Source: SKVR01 sp964453995 (GTDB lineage Bacteria; Bacteroidota; Bacteroidia; Bacteroidales; UBA7960). Taken from it: a DNA stretch of 64,000 nucleotides. The stretch spans positions 62,001 to 126,000 of the forward strand of contig CAYVQC010000001.1 in the NCBI GenBank assembly GCA_964453995.1, read 5' to 3'. The notes under the pieces were generated by a model. That model saw nothing but the letters and a program-made list of their open reading frames with translations. It did no database searches and was not told the origin of the DNA. Of the stretch, positions 34,037 through 42,894 are shown piece after piece; within the stretch, counting starts at the first letter, position 1, and each line of letters opens with the position of its first letter. The position numbers and the translations under genes are program-made.

Positions 34037-35101
34037 TCAGGCAGATAAAGGTATTTTCAGTTTCACCCTGAAGAGGTTCTCATCTACTCCAATACTCAGC
34101 AAGTCAGTTTTTTGGTAAATGACTTTCAGTCGGTTTCTTACATTCTCAATCCCAACACCTTCTCCTTTAAAACGGTGAAAAGTCACATCATATGTGTTTT
34201 CTACAGTTATATAAAGATGATCTTCATCTGAATATGAAAACATCCTGATAGTACCCTTTTCACTGCAATGCTGGATTCCATGCTTTACGGCATTTTCAAA
34301 TAATGGCTGAAGGATTAGTGCAGGCAACTGGTAATTGAGATGACCTTCATCCACTTCGATAATCCAGTTCAGTTTATCTTCAAACCGGATCTTCTCAATC
34401 TGAAGGTACAATGTAATGTTTTTCACCTCTTCACGCAGCCGGGTAAGCGATGTAGCATCCTGCCGGAGTGCAATGCGAAGAAAGTCGGAAAGCAGTGAGA
34501 TCATTTCTCGGGCCTTTTGCGGGCTATACAAAGTAAGAGAGCTTATGGAATTTAAACTGTTATAAATAAAGTGAGGATTCAACTGATTTTTTAGTGCCTG
34601 TAGCTCAGTGCGCTGCACAAGTAGCTTAAGGGAGTTTTCACGTTGAATTGCTTCATTTATAGAATGCTGGTAGAGTATAAGGAAAAAGGTAAGGTATATT
34701 AATCCGCTTACGAACAAAGCAACTACAATCCTGATTCCCCTTGAAATATCAAGAAATGCTTTATAATCCGGGTATTCATAAAAAATGCTGCGCAGCAGAA
34801 AGTAAGACAGAAAGTACCACACAGCTATTATAAGCACACCTGCTGCGATGCTGTTGAGCACACTCGATATTGATGAAATCTGATCGTATCTTGCATAGCG
34901 CACTACAAACCAAAGCGACAAAAGCATACCATTGAGAAGGGTAATGGAAATCAATGAATCTGTAAGGGCGATGGCCCAGGCAAACTCCAGTCTTAGGTAT
35001 AAGATAAAAAATTGGAAAAGAATAAGAATTGCCGAAAAAATGAGGTAGTTCCTCACAAACAGATTGCTTCTTAAAGGATTCAGGGCCAGCTTTTTATTCA
35101 T
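34037..35101 (-). CDS. LytS/YehU-type sensor histidine kinase
   Basis: Membrane kinase for the adjacent LytTR regulator. The N-terminal 150 residues hold four hydrophobic segments (e.g. 'YLIFSAILILFQFFILYLRL', 'VLIIAVWYFLSYFLL', 'IRIVVALFVSGLIYLTFFLI'). The His_kinase domain has 'QLNPHFIYNSLNSISSLTLY' around residue 170 (phosphorylated His in HFIYN), and an HATPase domain with 'ALILQPLFENAVKHGI' and 'GVGIENVRNRLKVIY' follows. The length of 354 is standard. The signal is not evident, but the location between envelope lipoproteins and a LiaF-like protein suggests envelope state sensing; this is inference. Confidence 0.92.
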   Translation of the reverse strand: MNKKLALNPLRSNLFVRNYLIFSAILILFQFFILYLRLEFAWAIALTDSLISITLLNGMLLSLWFVVRYARYDQISSISSVLNSIAAGVLIIAVWYFLSYFLLRSIFYEYPDYKAFLDISRGIRIVVALFVSGLIYLTFFLILYQHSINEAIQRENSLKLLVQRTELQALKNQLNPHFIYNSLNSISSLTLYSPQKAREMISLLSDFLRIALRQDATSLTRLREEVKNITLYLQIEKIRFEDKLNWIIEVDEGHLNYQLPALILQPLFENAVKHGIQHCSEKGTIRMFSYSDEDHLYITVENTYDVTFHRFKGEGVGIENVRNRLKVIYQKTDLLSIGVDENLFRVKLKIPLSA

Positions 35102-35150
35102 GTTCTTTCATTCAAGGTATTACCAGGTTTTGCAAATACAACGATTTCTT

Positions 35151-36530
35151 TCAGAACAAGGTCTGCATCATACGGTCAATTACATCAATGCCAAACCTGC
35201 CTCTCAGCGATTTGTTGGCATCCTCTATAGCTTGTACCGGCGATGGGCCTAGGCCCGTTATATCATTGAGGCTGGTTTGAAACAATATTCTGTTGCTTTT
35301 ATCCATTATTTCCACCGAAGCATTTACCGCAACCGAATAGCGATTCCCATGTTGCCTGGGGCTATTGTGCTGGCTCTTAAAAACCATAGTATAGTCGGCC
35401 AGGTGTTTTTCCTCTGTTATCACCAAGCCTTCCTCCCTAAGTATCCTTTTGATCTCATCAGCGATACCGGAATCATGGCTTTGTCTGGCATCAAATCTTT
35501 GTTGATCGGGGGCTTCTGTTGCAATAAAAAAGACCGGGGCAACTACATCAACGGGCAAAGAAAAACTATTGGGCTTTACAGCTTCAAAAAACCTGTGCAC
35601 AAAAATATCTGAAGTATTCTGTCGTACAAGCCTGTCCACATTTACCATACAGGATATTTCTTCATTGGCCATACCGGGCTTAATACCTTCAGGGGTAAAC
35701 CGAAATCTTCCGAGGGCATCGGTGATCATTTCTGTTTTTCTGCCAGGCAACCATGAGTATTTTAAAACAACAGGTATACCTGCCAATGGCTCTCCCTGGG
35801 AGTTTTGCAAAGTAGCTTCAATGGTTGCAGCAGGTGATTCCCTGCCGGGTTTTAAAGAAAGTTTCTCCGTTGGAAAAATCACCTTCATATCCCGAATCTC
35901 CGTGGTAATATTTGTCATGAGCACTGTGGCATAAGGCTGGCTTTGACCATTTATGCTGGTAGTTAGATCTTCCGCAATAAAGTCTTTTATATCTTCAAAA
36001 GCTTTCACATAAAACCCGAGGGCATCAGAGGTTTTCCCCTGCAGAGAAAAAGACCGGGCCTGGTCAAATTTTGATTTTGACAGCGTTAGAGCTTTGTCAA
36101 TTCTTTCTTGCTTTACCTGTTGGTATTTTGCCTTGGAAAGCCTGTAGTAAACCCAGTATTGCTGGTTTGATTCCCATTGTTCAACCAGTTCATAACCTTC
36201 AAGATATTGCTGTACACTCATATTAATATTGTCCAGGAAAAATTCGCTGGACACATTGTCAAACTCAAACATATTAAGCACGGAAGAGGATGAGATATTT
36301 ACAGAAATGCCGGCTGCAAGTTCAGAAAGAGCAATTTGCCGGGCTCTTTCGCGAAAATCGAACTGGGGATTTTTGGCTGCCATGCCTACACCATGATAAT
36401 ACAAAGGTTGGGTAGGAGTTTGCACCACCCACTCCGGAGCCTTTTCCATCATTCGTTCATGGGTTCTTCGGCCCGATGAGCAGGCTGTGAAAATTAAGAC
36501 AAGTGCGCTAAGGAGTAAGAGTTGTTTCAT
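35151..36530 (-). CDS. LPP20-like lipoprotein
   Basis: A 459-residue lipoprotein (lipobox cysteine C17 in 'IFTAC'). The first half resembles LPP20-type lipoproteins: 'APEWVVQTP', 'YYHGVGMA', 'RARQIALSELAAGISVNISS', 'QYWVYYRLSK'; a short helical TPR-like region (about 160-200) and an Ig/carboxypeptidase-like beta segment (about 240-290, 'GRFRFTPEG') follow, then a C-terminal domain. The start overlaps the stop of the upstream TPR lipoprotein gene by 4 nt, so the two are coupled. The function is unknown; the position before the LytS/LytTR pair suggests an envelope role. Confidence 0.75.
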   Translation of the reverse strand: MKQLLLLSALVLIFTACSSGRRTHERMMEKAPEWVVQTPTQPLYYHGVGMAAKNPQFDFRERARQIALSELAAGISVNISSSSVLNMFEFDNVSSEFFLDNINMSVQQYLEGYELVEQWESNQQYWVYYRLSKAKYQQVKQERIDKALTLSKSKFDQARSFSLQGKTSDALGFYVKAFEDIKDFIAEDLTTSINGQSQPYATVLMTNITTEIRDMKVIFPTEKLSLKPGRESPAATIEATLQNSQGEPLAGIPVVLKYSWLPGRKTEMITDALGRFRFTPEGIKPGMANEEISCMVNVDRLVRQNTSDIFVHRFFEAVKPNSFSLPVDVVAPVFFIATEAPDQQRFDARQSHDSGIADEIKRILREEGLVITEEKHLADYTMVFKSQHNSPRQHGNRYSVAVNASVEIMDKSNRILFQTSLNDITGLGPSPVQAIEDANKSLRGRFGIDVIDRMMQTLF

Positions 36531-38158
36531 TGTTCGGGGTTATAGTTTACCAGCAAAGATGAAATTTTGTTGCTAATGTCTTCGAAGAGTCTTTCTCTGA
36601 GGGTATCAGAAGAAGCCACATCCCTGTCAGCAGTTAAAAGCTGCTGGAGTGAGGAGTATCTGCGCTCATCAAGCAGGTAGCTATCATTTCGCACATAAGC
36701 AGGATAGAGATTTTTGGTTTCGCCATCATAAGTGGCATAATTGGCTTCATCTTTTTCACTTTGATTAAATCGTTGGGAAAGTAAAATTTCACCATTTGTA
36801 GTTGATATAAGCTGCAGGTTCATTGTTATATCTATCTGGTTCATCCTTCTGAATTCATTATACTTTACCTGCCTGTCGCGGTAAGATATTTCTCCGGCTT
36901 CAGAAGTAAAAGACAATCTTTCAAAGCCGGTTTTTTCCTTTCTTTCAACTTTCTCTCCTGATTTATGATAGTGAGAAAAGTTTACTACCAAAACGGCTTT
37001 TATGCCATGCCTGTCATGGAGTTCGCGCAGAAGATTTTTATTTAATGCCCCAGTGGTACTTAGGAAAGATCGGTGTATTCTCTGGTTCAATGCCGGCAGT
37101 CTGTGGATTTTAATAAATGGATCTTTTGTATCGAGAATCTGCTGTATGACAACGTTTTCAAAGTCGGCTCCCACAGCTGTATTTCCGGGCATACGATTGG
37201 AGTGAATGGCAATAGGGAATGCAGCACACTCGAGCGCCTGGTTTCGGTATGTTGCCGCCTCTTTATAGTTACCACCGGCATCATCGAGGATTTGTTCGTA
37301 ACCAAAGTAAGCGGTGCGACATTTTCCCTCCCTCAGGTTGCGGTTTGCCTGGCGGTAAACAGGTTCATTGCGTGCCTGAATGTATTGAACACGTACATCA
37401 AGGTATCCTGGATTTACATTATAAACATCACCCAAGGCCTCGGCAGCAGCATCAAAATCCTCATTAATGAGCAATAAAGTACCTTCTTTATAGCGTTCAC
37501 TAAGAGCCTGTTCCATCCGTTGCCTTACATCTTTGTAGTTAGGATCCCGGCGCGATACTTTTTCCCATTCCTTGTAGGCCTGCATATAATTTCTCTGGCT
37601 GAAATACCTTGTTCCGCTTTGGTATAATGGCTCCAGAGTGGCAGTGTTCAGATAAGACTGGGTATCGCGGTAATCAGGATTAATATTTTGTATTTCAGTA
37701 AAAACCTGCTTTGCCTCATCAAAATTTTGTTCACCCAGAAGTTTTTGCCCGTATTCATATCTCTGCTCAAGATAAGTATCCTGTGATGTTTCATACATCC
37801 GTTGGGTATTGTGATCGATCCTTAGTTCTACGCCCACCCTCTTGGCTTTGGTTTCAAAATCTCTCATTTCCAGAAAGTTGTACACCACCGCTTGATGGTC
37901 TCCCCTGCTGCTGGCCCTGCCTATGTCAAGCGTAAGACTTTCAATGTACATCTGGCCTGATCTTTTCAGATCAATTTTCAACTCAACCTTGTTGGGTTTT
38001 TTCACTGCTGCCTGGTAGTAAAGTTCAGCAGCTTCTTTAAACATTCCTGCACTTTCAAATGAAGCAGCCTGCTTGGTCATTTTCCTGACAGCACATCCTG
38101 TATTAGCAAGGATAATAACCGATAGAATGAAGAGTAAATAAAGGGTACTTTTTTGCAT
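36527..38158 (-). CDS. Large TPR-repeat lipoprotein of unknown function
   Basis: A 543-residue lipoprotein; signal with lipobox 'LANTGC' (cysteine near residue 21). The N-terminal part up to about 330 is a series of TPR-like helical repeats ('AASFESAGMFKEAAELYYQAA', 'EYGQKLLGEQNFDEAKQVF', 'YFSQRNYMQAYKEWEKVSRRD', 'LLINEDFDAAAEALGDVYNVN'); the rest (about 340-543) is a predicted alpha/beta domain with 'LRELHDRHGIKAVLVVNFSHY'. No known family is assigned. The ATG used begins a clear signal peptide; the longer frame adds 47 unlikely residues. It is the first of a coupled pair with the LPP20-like gene. Confidence 0.75.
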   Translation of the reverse strand: MQKSTLYLLFILSVIILANTGCAVRKMTKQAASFESAGMFKEAAELYYQAAVKKPNKVELKIDLKRSGQMYIESLTLDIGRASSRGDHQAVVYNFLEMRDFETKAKRVGVELRIDHNTQRMYETSQDTYLEQRYEYGQKLLGEQNFDEAKQVFTEIQNINPDYRDTQSYLNTATLEPLYQSGTRYFSQRNYMQAYKEWEKVSRRDPNYKDVRQRMEQALSERYKEGTLLLINEDFDAAAEALGDVYNVNPGYLDVRVQYIQARNEPVYRQANRNLREGKCRTAYFGYEQILDDAGGNYKEAATYRNQALECAAFPIAIHSNRMPGNTAVGADFENVVIQQILDTKDPFIKIHRLPALNQRIHRSFLSTTGALNKNLLRELHDRHGIKAVLVVNFSHYHKSGEKVERKEKTGFERLSFTSEAGEISYRDRQVKYNEFRRMNQIDITMNLQLISTTNGEILLSQRFNQSEKDEANYATYDGETKNLYPAYVRNDSYLLDERRYSSLQQLLTADRDVASSDTLRERLFEDISNKISSLLVNYNPEQ

Positions 38159-38242
38159 AGCTTTATTTTTTAGACAGGTAAAAATAACAATAGTTTTGAA
38201 ATAGAAACTCAGTGAATTACGGCAATCGATCCACATATGAAC

Positions 38243-38278
38243 AAAAAGACCTTGCAAGGTAATTTCTGCAAGGTCTTT
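38243..38278 (-). terminator. Terminator after the LiaF-like gene
   Basis: AAAGACCTTGCA and TGCAAGGTCTTT form a perfect 12-bp stem with a 10-nt loop; on the minus strand it is followed by TTTTTG. It separates the LiaF-like gene from the lipoprotein genes. Confidence 0.8.
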
Positions 38279-38300
38279 ACATATCAAATATATTGCCAAC

Positions 38301-39008
38301 TCATGACTTTATTTCGCCACCACCAAACAAAACAAGACCTTTCAGATACAGTATTTTCCCGGGTTGCTCATTTGGATCACTTTTCTCCAATGTTCTTTCA
38401 TCAGAAAAACCACCAAAAATAGCAGTAACTTCATTTTTTACTTCCCAATCGCTGGGAATCTTTAGTGATGTACCACCAAATATACACAGCATATCAATGG
38501 CATTTACACCAGGTGCCATATCCGAATGCCGGAGATCAATCTCTGATCCTCCAAATATTGCCGTTAACTGTCCACCTTTAAAATTCTGGGTTTTGATCTT
38601 TCTTTCTCCGCCACCAAAAATATTGGTATCATTCAGGTAGTCATTCACATCGGCACCTTCAGGAATGTTGATTTGCTTGGGCGTAAAACTTTGTCTTTTC
38701 ATGATTATGGCCAATCCGGCTATGATCAAAGCAACCGGGATTACAATCCGTATCACTTCTCTCAAACCTACATTAAATATATCACCGGCAAGAAAAACAG
38801 CACCAATAGTAAACAAGACCAGGCCTGTGGTTTTATTTCTTCGTGAGGCCATAAATATTACACCCAGGAATACCAGAAGGGTCTTCCAGGAAAATACCCA
38901 GTTAGGCAAAGCCCAGGGAAGAATGTCATAATAGTTAAACAACAATGCAAGACCAGCTACCAAAAACAGGAAGCCTACCAGATAACGATTTTCAACGTGA
39001 GATTTCAT
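38301..39008 (-). CDS. LiaF-like transmembrane protein (DUF5668 + LiaF C-terminal domain)
   Basis: A 235-residue membrane protein. Four hydrophobic segments in the first 110 residues ('YLVGFLFLVAGLALLFNYYD', 'TLLVFLGVIFMASRR', 'TGLVLFTIGAVFLAGDIFNVG', 'IRIVIPVALIIAGLAIIMKR'), then a beta-rich cytosolic domain with repeating 'IFGGGERKI', 'AIFGGSEIDLR', 'CIFGGTSLKIP', 'AIFGGFSDER' motifs, as in LiaF-type regulators of envelope-stress two-component systems. It stands on its own transcript near the LytS/LytTR pair, and a functional link is an inference from context. Confidence 0.85.
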   Translation of the reverse strand: MKSHVENRYLVGFLFLVAGLALLFNYYDILPWALPNWVFSWKTLLVFLGVIFMASRRNKTTGLVLFTIGAVFLAGDIFNVGLREVIRIVIPVALIIAGLAIIMKRQSFTPKQINIPEGADVNDYLNDTNIFGGGERKIKTQNFKGGQLTAIFGGSEIDLRHSDMAPGVNAIDMLCIFGGTSLKIPSDWEVKNEVTAIFGGFSDERTLEKSDPNEQPGKILYLKGLVLFGGGEIKS

Positions 39009-39130
39009 TGTATCTATTTTTTTGGGTAAAACAATAATGATAATTCCTGCAGCAAATGTAAGCTGGCAAAGAGTGTATATTCAACCCATAATCGGTAGAT
39101 GGCACCTGGCTGTCGGTAAAGAGGACTAAA

Positions 39131-39532
39131 TCATACCTTATTGCTCTCCAGGTCGCTGATATGAAGGTTAAGAGCCTTAACACTGATCACGATTTCCCAT
39201 ATGCTAATGGCAAGAGAAATGATCAATGCCACCAGCCCAATGCCGAAGATGATCTCTGCAGCCAGATTCCTTCCAATATAAATCAGAAACATACTAACCA
39301 CACAAAAAAGAAGGCTGGCCACCCCATAAACCTGCATAGATTTAATCAGGGAGATCCTCTTTCGCAGGTTATCTATCTGGCCAAACAAGATTTGCGAAGG
39401 ATCTGATTTATACTGTGCATGCAGGTTTCTTACAAGCTGGGCCAGGGTAAGGAATCGGTTGGTATAGGCAAGCAGGATGAGTGAAATAGCAGAAAAGAGT
39501 AAGGCTGGAGTAGTGAGTGTGAGTGATTCCAT
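39131..39532 (-). CDS. DUF2721-family membrane protein
   Basis: A small 133-residue membrane protein with three hydrophobic segments: 'TPALLFSAISLILLAYTNRFL', 'VYGVASLLFCVVSMFLIYIG' and 'IIFGIGLVALIISLAISIWEI'. The polar loop after the first ('LAQLVRNLHAQYKS', 'IDNLRKRISLI') is typical of DUF2721. The function of the family is unknown. It is monocistronic, divergent from the TonB receptor gene. Confidence 0.85.
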   Translation of the reverse strand: MESLTLTTPALLFSAISLILLAYTNRFLTLAQLVRNLHAQYKSDPSQILFGQIDNLRKRISLIKSMQVYGVASLLFCVVSMFLIYIGRNLAAEIIFGIGLVALIISLAISIWEIVISVKALNLHISDLESNKV

Positions 39533-39682
39533 GAAAAGGAAATATTAATTAATACTGCGAATTTAATGATTATTATTAACCAGCATGCATAGTTCAACAA
39601 AACCAATTTTTATTTCCACAAAAAGAACTTTTATAACATATTCTTGTTAAGGATATAAAAATGTAAACAGTAATATTTTGTT

Positions 39683-42070
39683 ATGAAAAAATCGGATTGG
39701 TCAATATACTTTTTGATGCTTGTTCTCATAACGGGCAATATACCAGACCTTTTGGGCCAGACGGGTACCATTCGCGGAAGGGTATTTAACGAAAAAAATA
39801 ATGAACCCCTCCCTTTCACCAATATTGTAATTTTTGGTACCAACATAGGAAGCACCAGTGATATAGACGGTAACTTTATTTTTACCGGAATTGAGCCTGG
39901 ATTTGTGCGCTTGCAGGCCACTGCGGTAGGTTTTGAACGCAAAGTAACAGCAGACTTCCAGGTAACCAATACGCGTGCTGCATATGTTGAAATTCCCATG
40001 AAGGAGATGGATCTGCAGTTGGAGGAGGTTGTGGTTGAAGCTTCTGTATTTGAGCGCCGGGAAGAAAGCCCCGTTTCTCTCAGAAGATTAGGGATTTCAG
40101 AGATTGAGCGCAGTCCGGGCAGCAACCGTGATATATCCAAGGTGATACAATCACTGCCCGGAGTTGCTTTCACGCCTGCCTTTCGCAACGACGTGATCAT
40201 TAGAGGAGGTGGCCCAAATGAAAACCGTTTTTATATAGATGGCGTAGAAATCCCCAACCTCAATCACTTTGCCACCCAGGGGGCTAGCGGTGGTCCTGTG
40301 GGAATAATCAATGTAGATTTCATAAGAGAAGTGGAAATGTACTCATCAGCATTCCCTGCCAATCGTGGCAATGCTCTGAGTTCGGTATTTGAATTCCGCC
40401 AGATCAGGGGTGATGAAGAAAAACTTAATTTCAGGGGTACCATCGGGGCAAGCGACCTTGCCCTTACACTTGATGGTCCACTTTCAGAGAATACAACCAT
40501 GATCTTTTCAGCGCGCCGATCCTACCTGCAGTTTCTGTTTAGCGTCATTGGACTTCCCTTTTTGCCCACCTACAATTCCTTCCAGTTTAAAACAGATACC
40601 CGTTTAAGCCAACGCTCTGAAATTACCGTAATAGGTATTGGGGCCCTTGACCAGTTCAGACTTAACCTGGATGCCAACGAAACAGAAGAACAACGCTTTA
40701 TCCTCGATTACTTGCCAGTAAATGAACAATGGAATTATACCATGGGGCTGGTATACCGTCGCTTCAGGGATAATGGCTTTGACAGGCTTGTAATAAGCCG
40801 CAATATGCTCCGAAATTTTTCTTACAAATATCCAGGCAATAATGAATCTCTTCCCCGAACATTTGACTATGAGTCGGATGAAATAGAAAACAAGATCCGC
40901 TATGAAAGAACCACCCAATTGGGTGCTTATCGGTTTATTTACGGCGCGGGTGGTGAATATGCAAAATACCTGAATGACACTTATCAGGAAATATTTGTGG
41001 GGCAACCCATCATAATTGATTATGATTCTTTTCTGGAAATATATAAGTGGAGCATCTTCGGCCAGGTTACCAGGGGATTTTTCAATGACAGGCTTTCATT
41101 ATCTTTTGGTTTACGCACCGATGCTAACAATTATTCGGCAAGTATGGCAAATCCATTAAGCCAATTATCGCCTCGCATATCAGGATCATACAAGCTTCAG
41201 GAAAATCTTACATTTAATGCGAGTACAGGCAGGTTTTATCAACTGCCTGCTTATACTACACTGGGATACAGAAACAGCGAGGGTGATCTGGTGAACAAGC
41301 AAAATGAACTGAAATACAAAGCTGTTAATCATTATGTTGCAGGGTTTGAATACCTGCCAACGCCCCGTACCAAGATTACCCTGGAAGGCTTTTTCAAGAA
41401 CTATCTGCAATATCCCTTTTCTATAGCCGACCAGGTGCCACTGAGCAGTAAATCAGCCGATTTTGGTATATTCGGCGATGAAGAAGTAACCTCCACCAGC
41501 ACCGGCCGCGCCTACGGCGCTGAACTTCTTTTCAGAGAGCAGAGGATCAGAAATCTTAATGTGATACTTTCCTACACTTATGTAAGAAGTGAGTTTGAAG
41601 ATAGAGAGGGAAAGTATATTCCTTCGGCCTGGGACAACCGTCATATAGTGAATCTGACTGCTACCCGCAAATTGCCAGGAAACTGGGACATTGGTGCCAA
41701 ATGGCGTTTTTCAGGGGGCGCTCCTTATAGCCCTTTCGATCTTGAAACCTCTACCCTGCTGAGTGCCTGGGAAAGACAACCGCAGGGTTATCTTGATTTT
41801 TCAAGGTTTAATGCCGAGCGATTGCCCGCCTTCCATCAATTGGACCTTCGCATTGACAAACAGTATTTCTTCCCCAAATTTTCCCTGATGTTTTACCTGG
41901 ATATTCAGAATGTTTATAATTTTGAGTCTGAGCTACCTCCCAATCTGCTTCGCATAGAAAATGAACCACCATTTGTGGATGAAAACGGAATAGAAAGAAT
42001 AAGAGTGCGTGAAATCACCAACACGTCTGGAACGGTGCTGCCGTCTATTGGTATTATGTTTGAATTTTAA
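39683..42070 (+). CDS. TonB-dependent outer-membrane receptor with carboxypeptidase-like N-terminal domain
   Basis: A 795-residue outer-membrane transporter. Signal peptide to about residue 26 ('LVLITGNIPDLLGQ'); a carboxypeptidase D regulatory-like domain follows ('GTIRGRVFNEKNNEPLPFTNIVI', 'STSDIDGNFIF'); a plug domain has 'RDISKVIQSLPGVAF', 'DVIIRGGGPNENRFYIDGVEIP' (in two parts); the beta-barrel fills the rest and ends in the aromatic 'GIMFEF'. It lacks SusC size and no SusD partner follows, so the substrate is unlikely to be a large glycan; iron or another nutrient is possible. It is cotranscribed with a small exported protein 12 nt later. Confidence 0.93.
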   Translation: MKKSDWSIYFLMLVLITGNIPDLLGQTGTIRGRVFNEKNNEPLPFTNIVIFGTNIGSTSDIDGNFIFTGIEPGFVRLQATAVGFERKVTADFQVTNTRAAYVEIPMKEMDLQLEEVVVEASVFERREESPVSLRRLGISEIERSPGSNRDISKVIQSLPGVAFTPAFRNDVIIRGGGPNENRFYIDGVEIPNLNHFATQGASGGPVGIINVDFIREVEMYSSAFPANRGNALSSVFEFRQIRGDEEKLNFRGTIGASDLALTLDGPLSENTTMIFSARRSYLQFLFSVIGLPFLPTYNSFQFKTDTRLSQRSEITVIGIGALDQFRLNLDANETEEQRFILDYLPVNEQWNYTMGLVYRRFRDNGFDRLVISRNMLRNFSYKYPGNNESLPRTFDYESDEIENKIRYERTTQLGAYRFIYGAGGEYAKYLNDTYQEIFVGQPIIIDYDSFLEIYKWSIFGQVTRGFFNDRLSLSFGLRTDANNYSASMANPLSQLSPRISGSYKLQENLTFNASTGRFYQLPAYTTLGYRNSEGDLVNKQNELKYKAVNHYVAGFEYLPTPRTKITLEGFFKNYLQYPFSIADQVPLSSKSADFGIFGDEEVTSTSTGRAYGAELLFREQRIRNLNVILSYTYVRSEFEDREGKYIPSAWDNRHIVNLTATRKLPGNWDIGAKWRFSGGAPYSPFDLETSTLLSAWERQPQGYLDFSRFNAERLPAFHQLDLRIDKQYFFPKFSLMFYLDIQNVYNFESELPPNLLRIENEPPFVDENGIERIRVREITNTSGTVLPSIGIMFEF

Positions 42071-42082
42071 AAACAAAAAAGC

Positions 42083-42862
42083 ATGAAAATCAAGCGGAAT
42101 GTCATTTTTTTTATCGTTGTTATATTGTTTTTACCTGTATTAATGGCTTTTGTGACAAAAAACAACCTACAGCAACGGTGGTGGCAAAAAAACAAGGGAA
42201 AAAAACAACAAATGGAATTCTCAACTTTGCAAAATGAATCGGGTTATGAGCTCGTAATTCACTTCGAGGCAGGGAAAAAGCACAACCATCCCTTAATGGC
42301 TTTTTGGATAGAAGATACCCTTGGTAATTATATTCAGAGCTTGTATGTTGCTGAATCTATCGCAAAAGGGTATTTCAGGCATGGGGATCCTTCTACGGGC
42401 CGCTGGCAACCCGGTCCTCTGCAAAGGCCGGCCGCACTGCCTTACTGGGGCCATAAGCGGGGAGTAAAAAACAAAGAGGGATATTATTTGCCAACTTCCG
42501 ATGACCCCATGCCTGATGCAGTTACCGGTCCTACGCCCAAAGATGATTTTATTCTTTACTCTCGCACCAGGCATCAACAACCAGAAGTTTTTAACCTGCT
42601 GATGGAGATCAACCAATCCTGGGACTGGAACCAACACTGGCATAATAATAAGTTTCCGGACGATGATCAATACAAAACATCGAGTCAACCCGCTATCATA
42701 TACCAGGCACGCATTGATACAAGGCAAACCGGGGCGGAGTTTGTCATGACCCCCATAGGACACAGCCATTGGTCAGGAGCTTCTGGAGAGGTGTATTCTG
42801 ATCTGGAAACCCTTACCACGGCATTGCGTATTGCAAAAGAGGTAAAAGTTCAGGTGCAGTAA
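42083..42862 (+). CDS. Exported DUF2271-like protein next to the TonB receptor
   Basis: A 259-residue protein with an N-terminal hydrophobic signal or anchor ('VIFFIVVILFLPVLMAFVT'). The rest resembles DUF2271-type periplasmic proteins: 'HNHPLMAFWIEDTLGNYIQSLYV', then 'PAALPYWGHKRG', 'DAVTGPTPKDDFILYS' and 'NLLMEINQSWDWNQHW', with many His/Trp residues. DUF2271 proteins sometimes accompany iron and flavin-linked uptake genes. It starts 12 nt after the TonB receptor stop, so the two very likely work together; the actual role is unknown. Confidence 0.65.
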   Translation: MKIKRNVIFFIVVILFLPVLMAFVTKNNLQQRWWQKNKGKKQQMEFSTLQNESGYELVIHFEAGKKHNHPLMAFWIEDTLGNYIQSLYVAESIAKGYFRHGDPSTGRWQPGPLQRPAALPYWGHKRGVKNKEGYYLPTSDDPMPDAVTGPTPKDDFILYSRTRHQQPEVFNLLMEINQSWDWNQHWHNNKFPDDDQYKTSSQPAIIYQARIDTRQTGAEFVMTPIGHSHWSGASGEVYSDLETLTTALRIAKEVKVQVQ

Positions 42863-42894
42863 TCGAGGTTACTTTCCCCAAAGTGCTGCAATGA

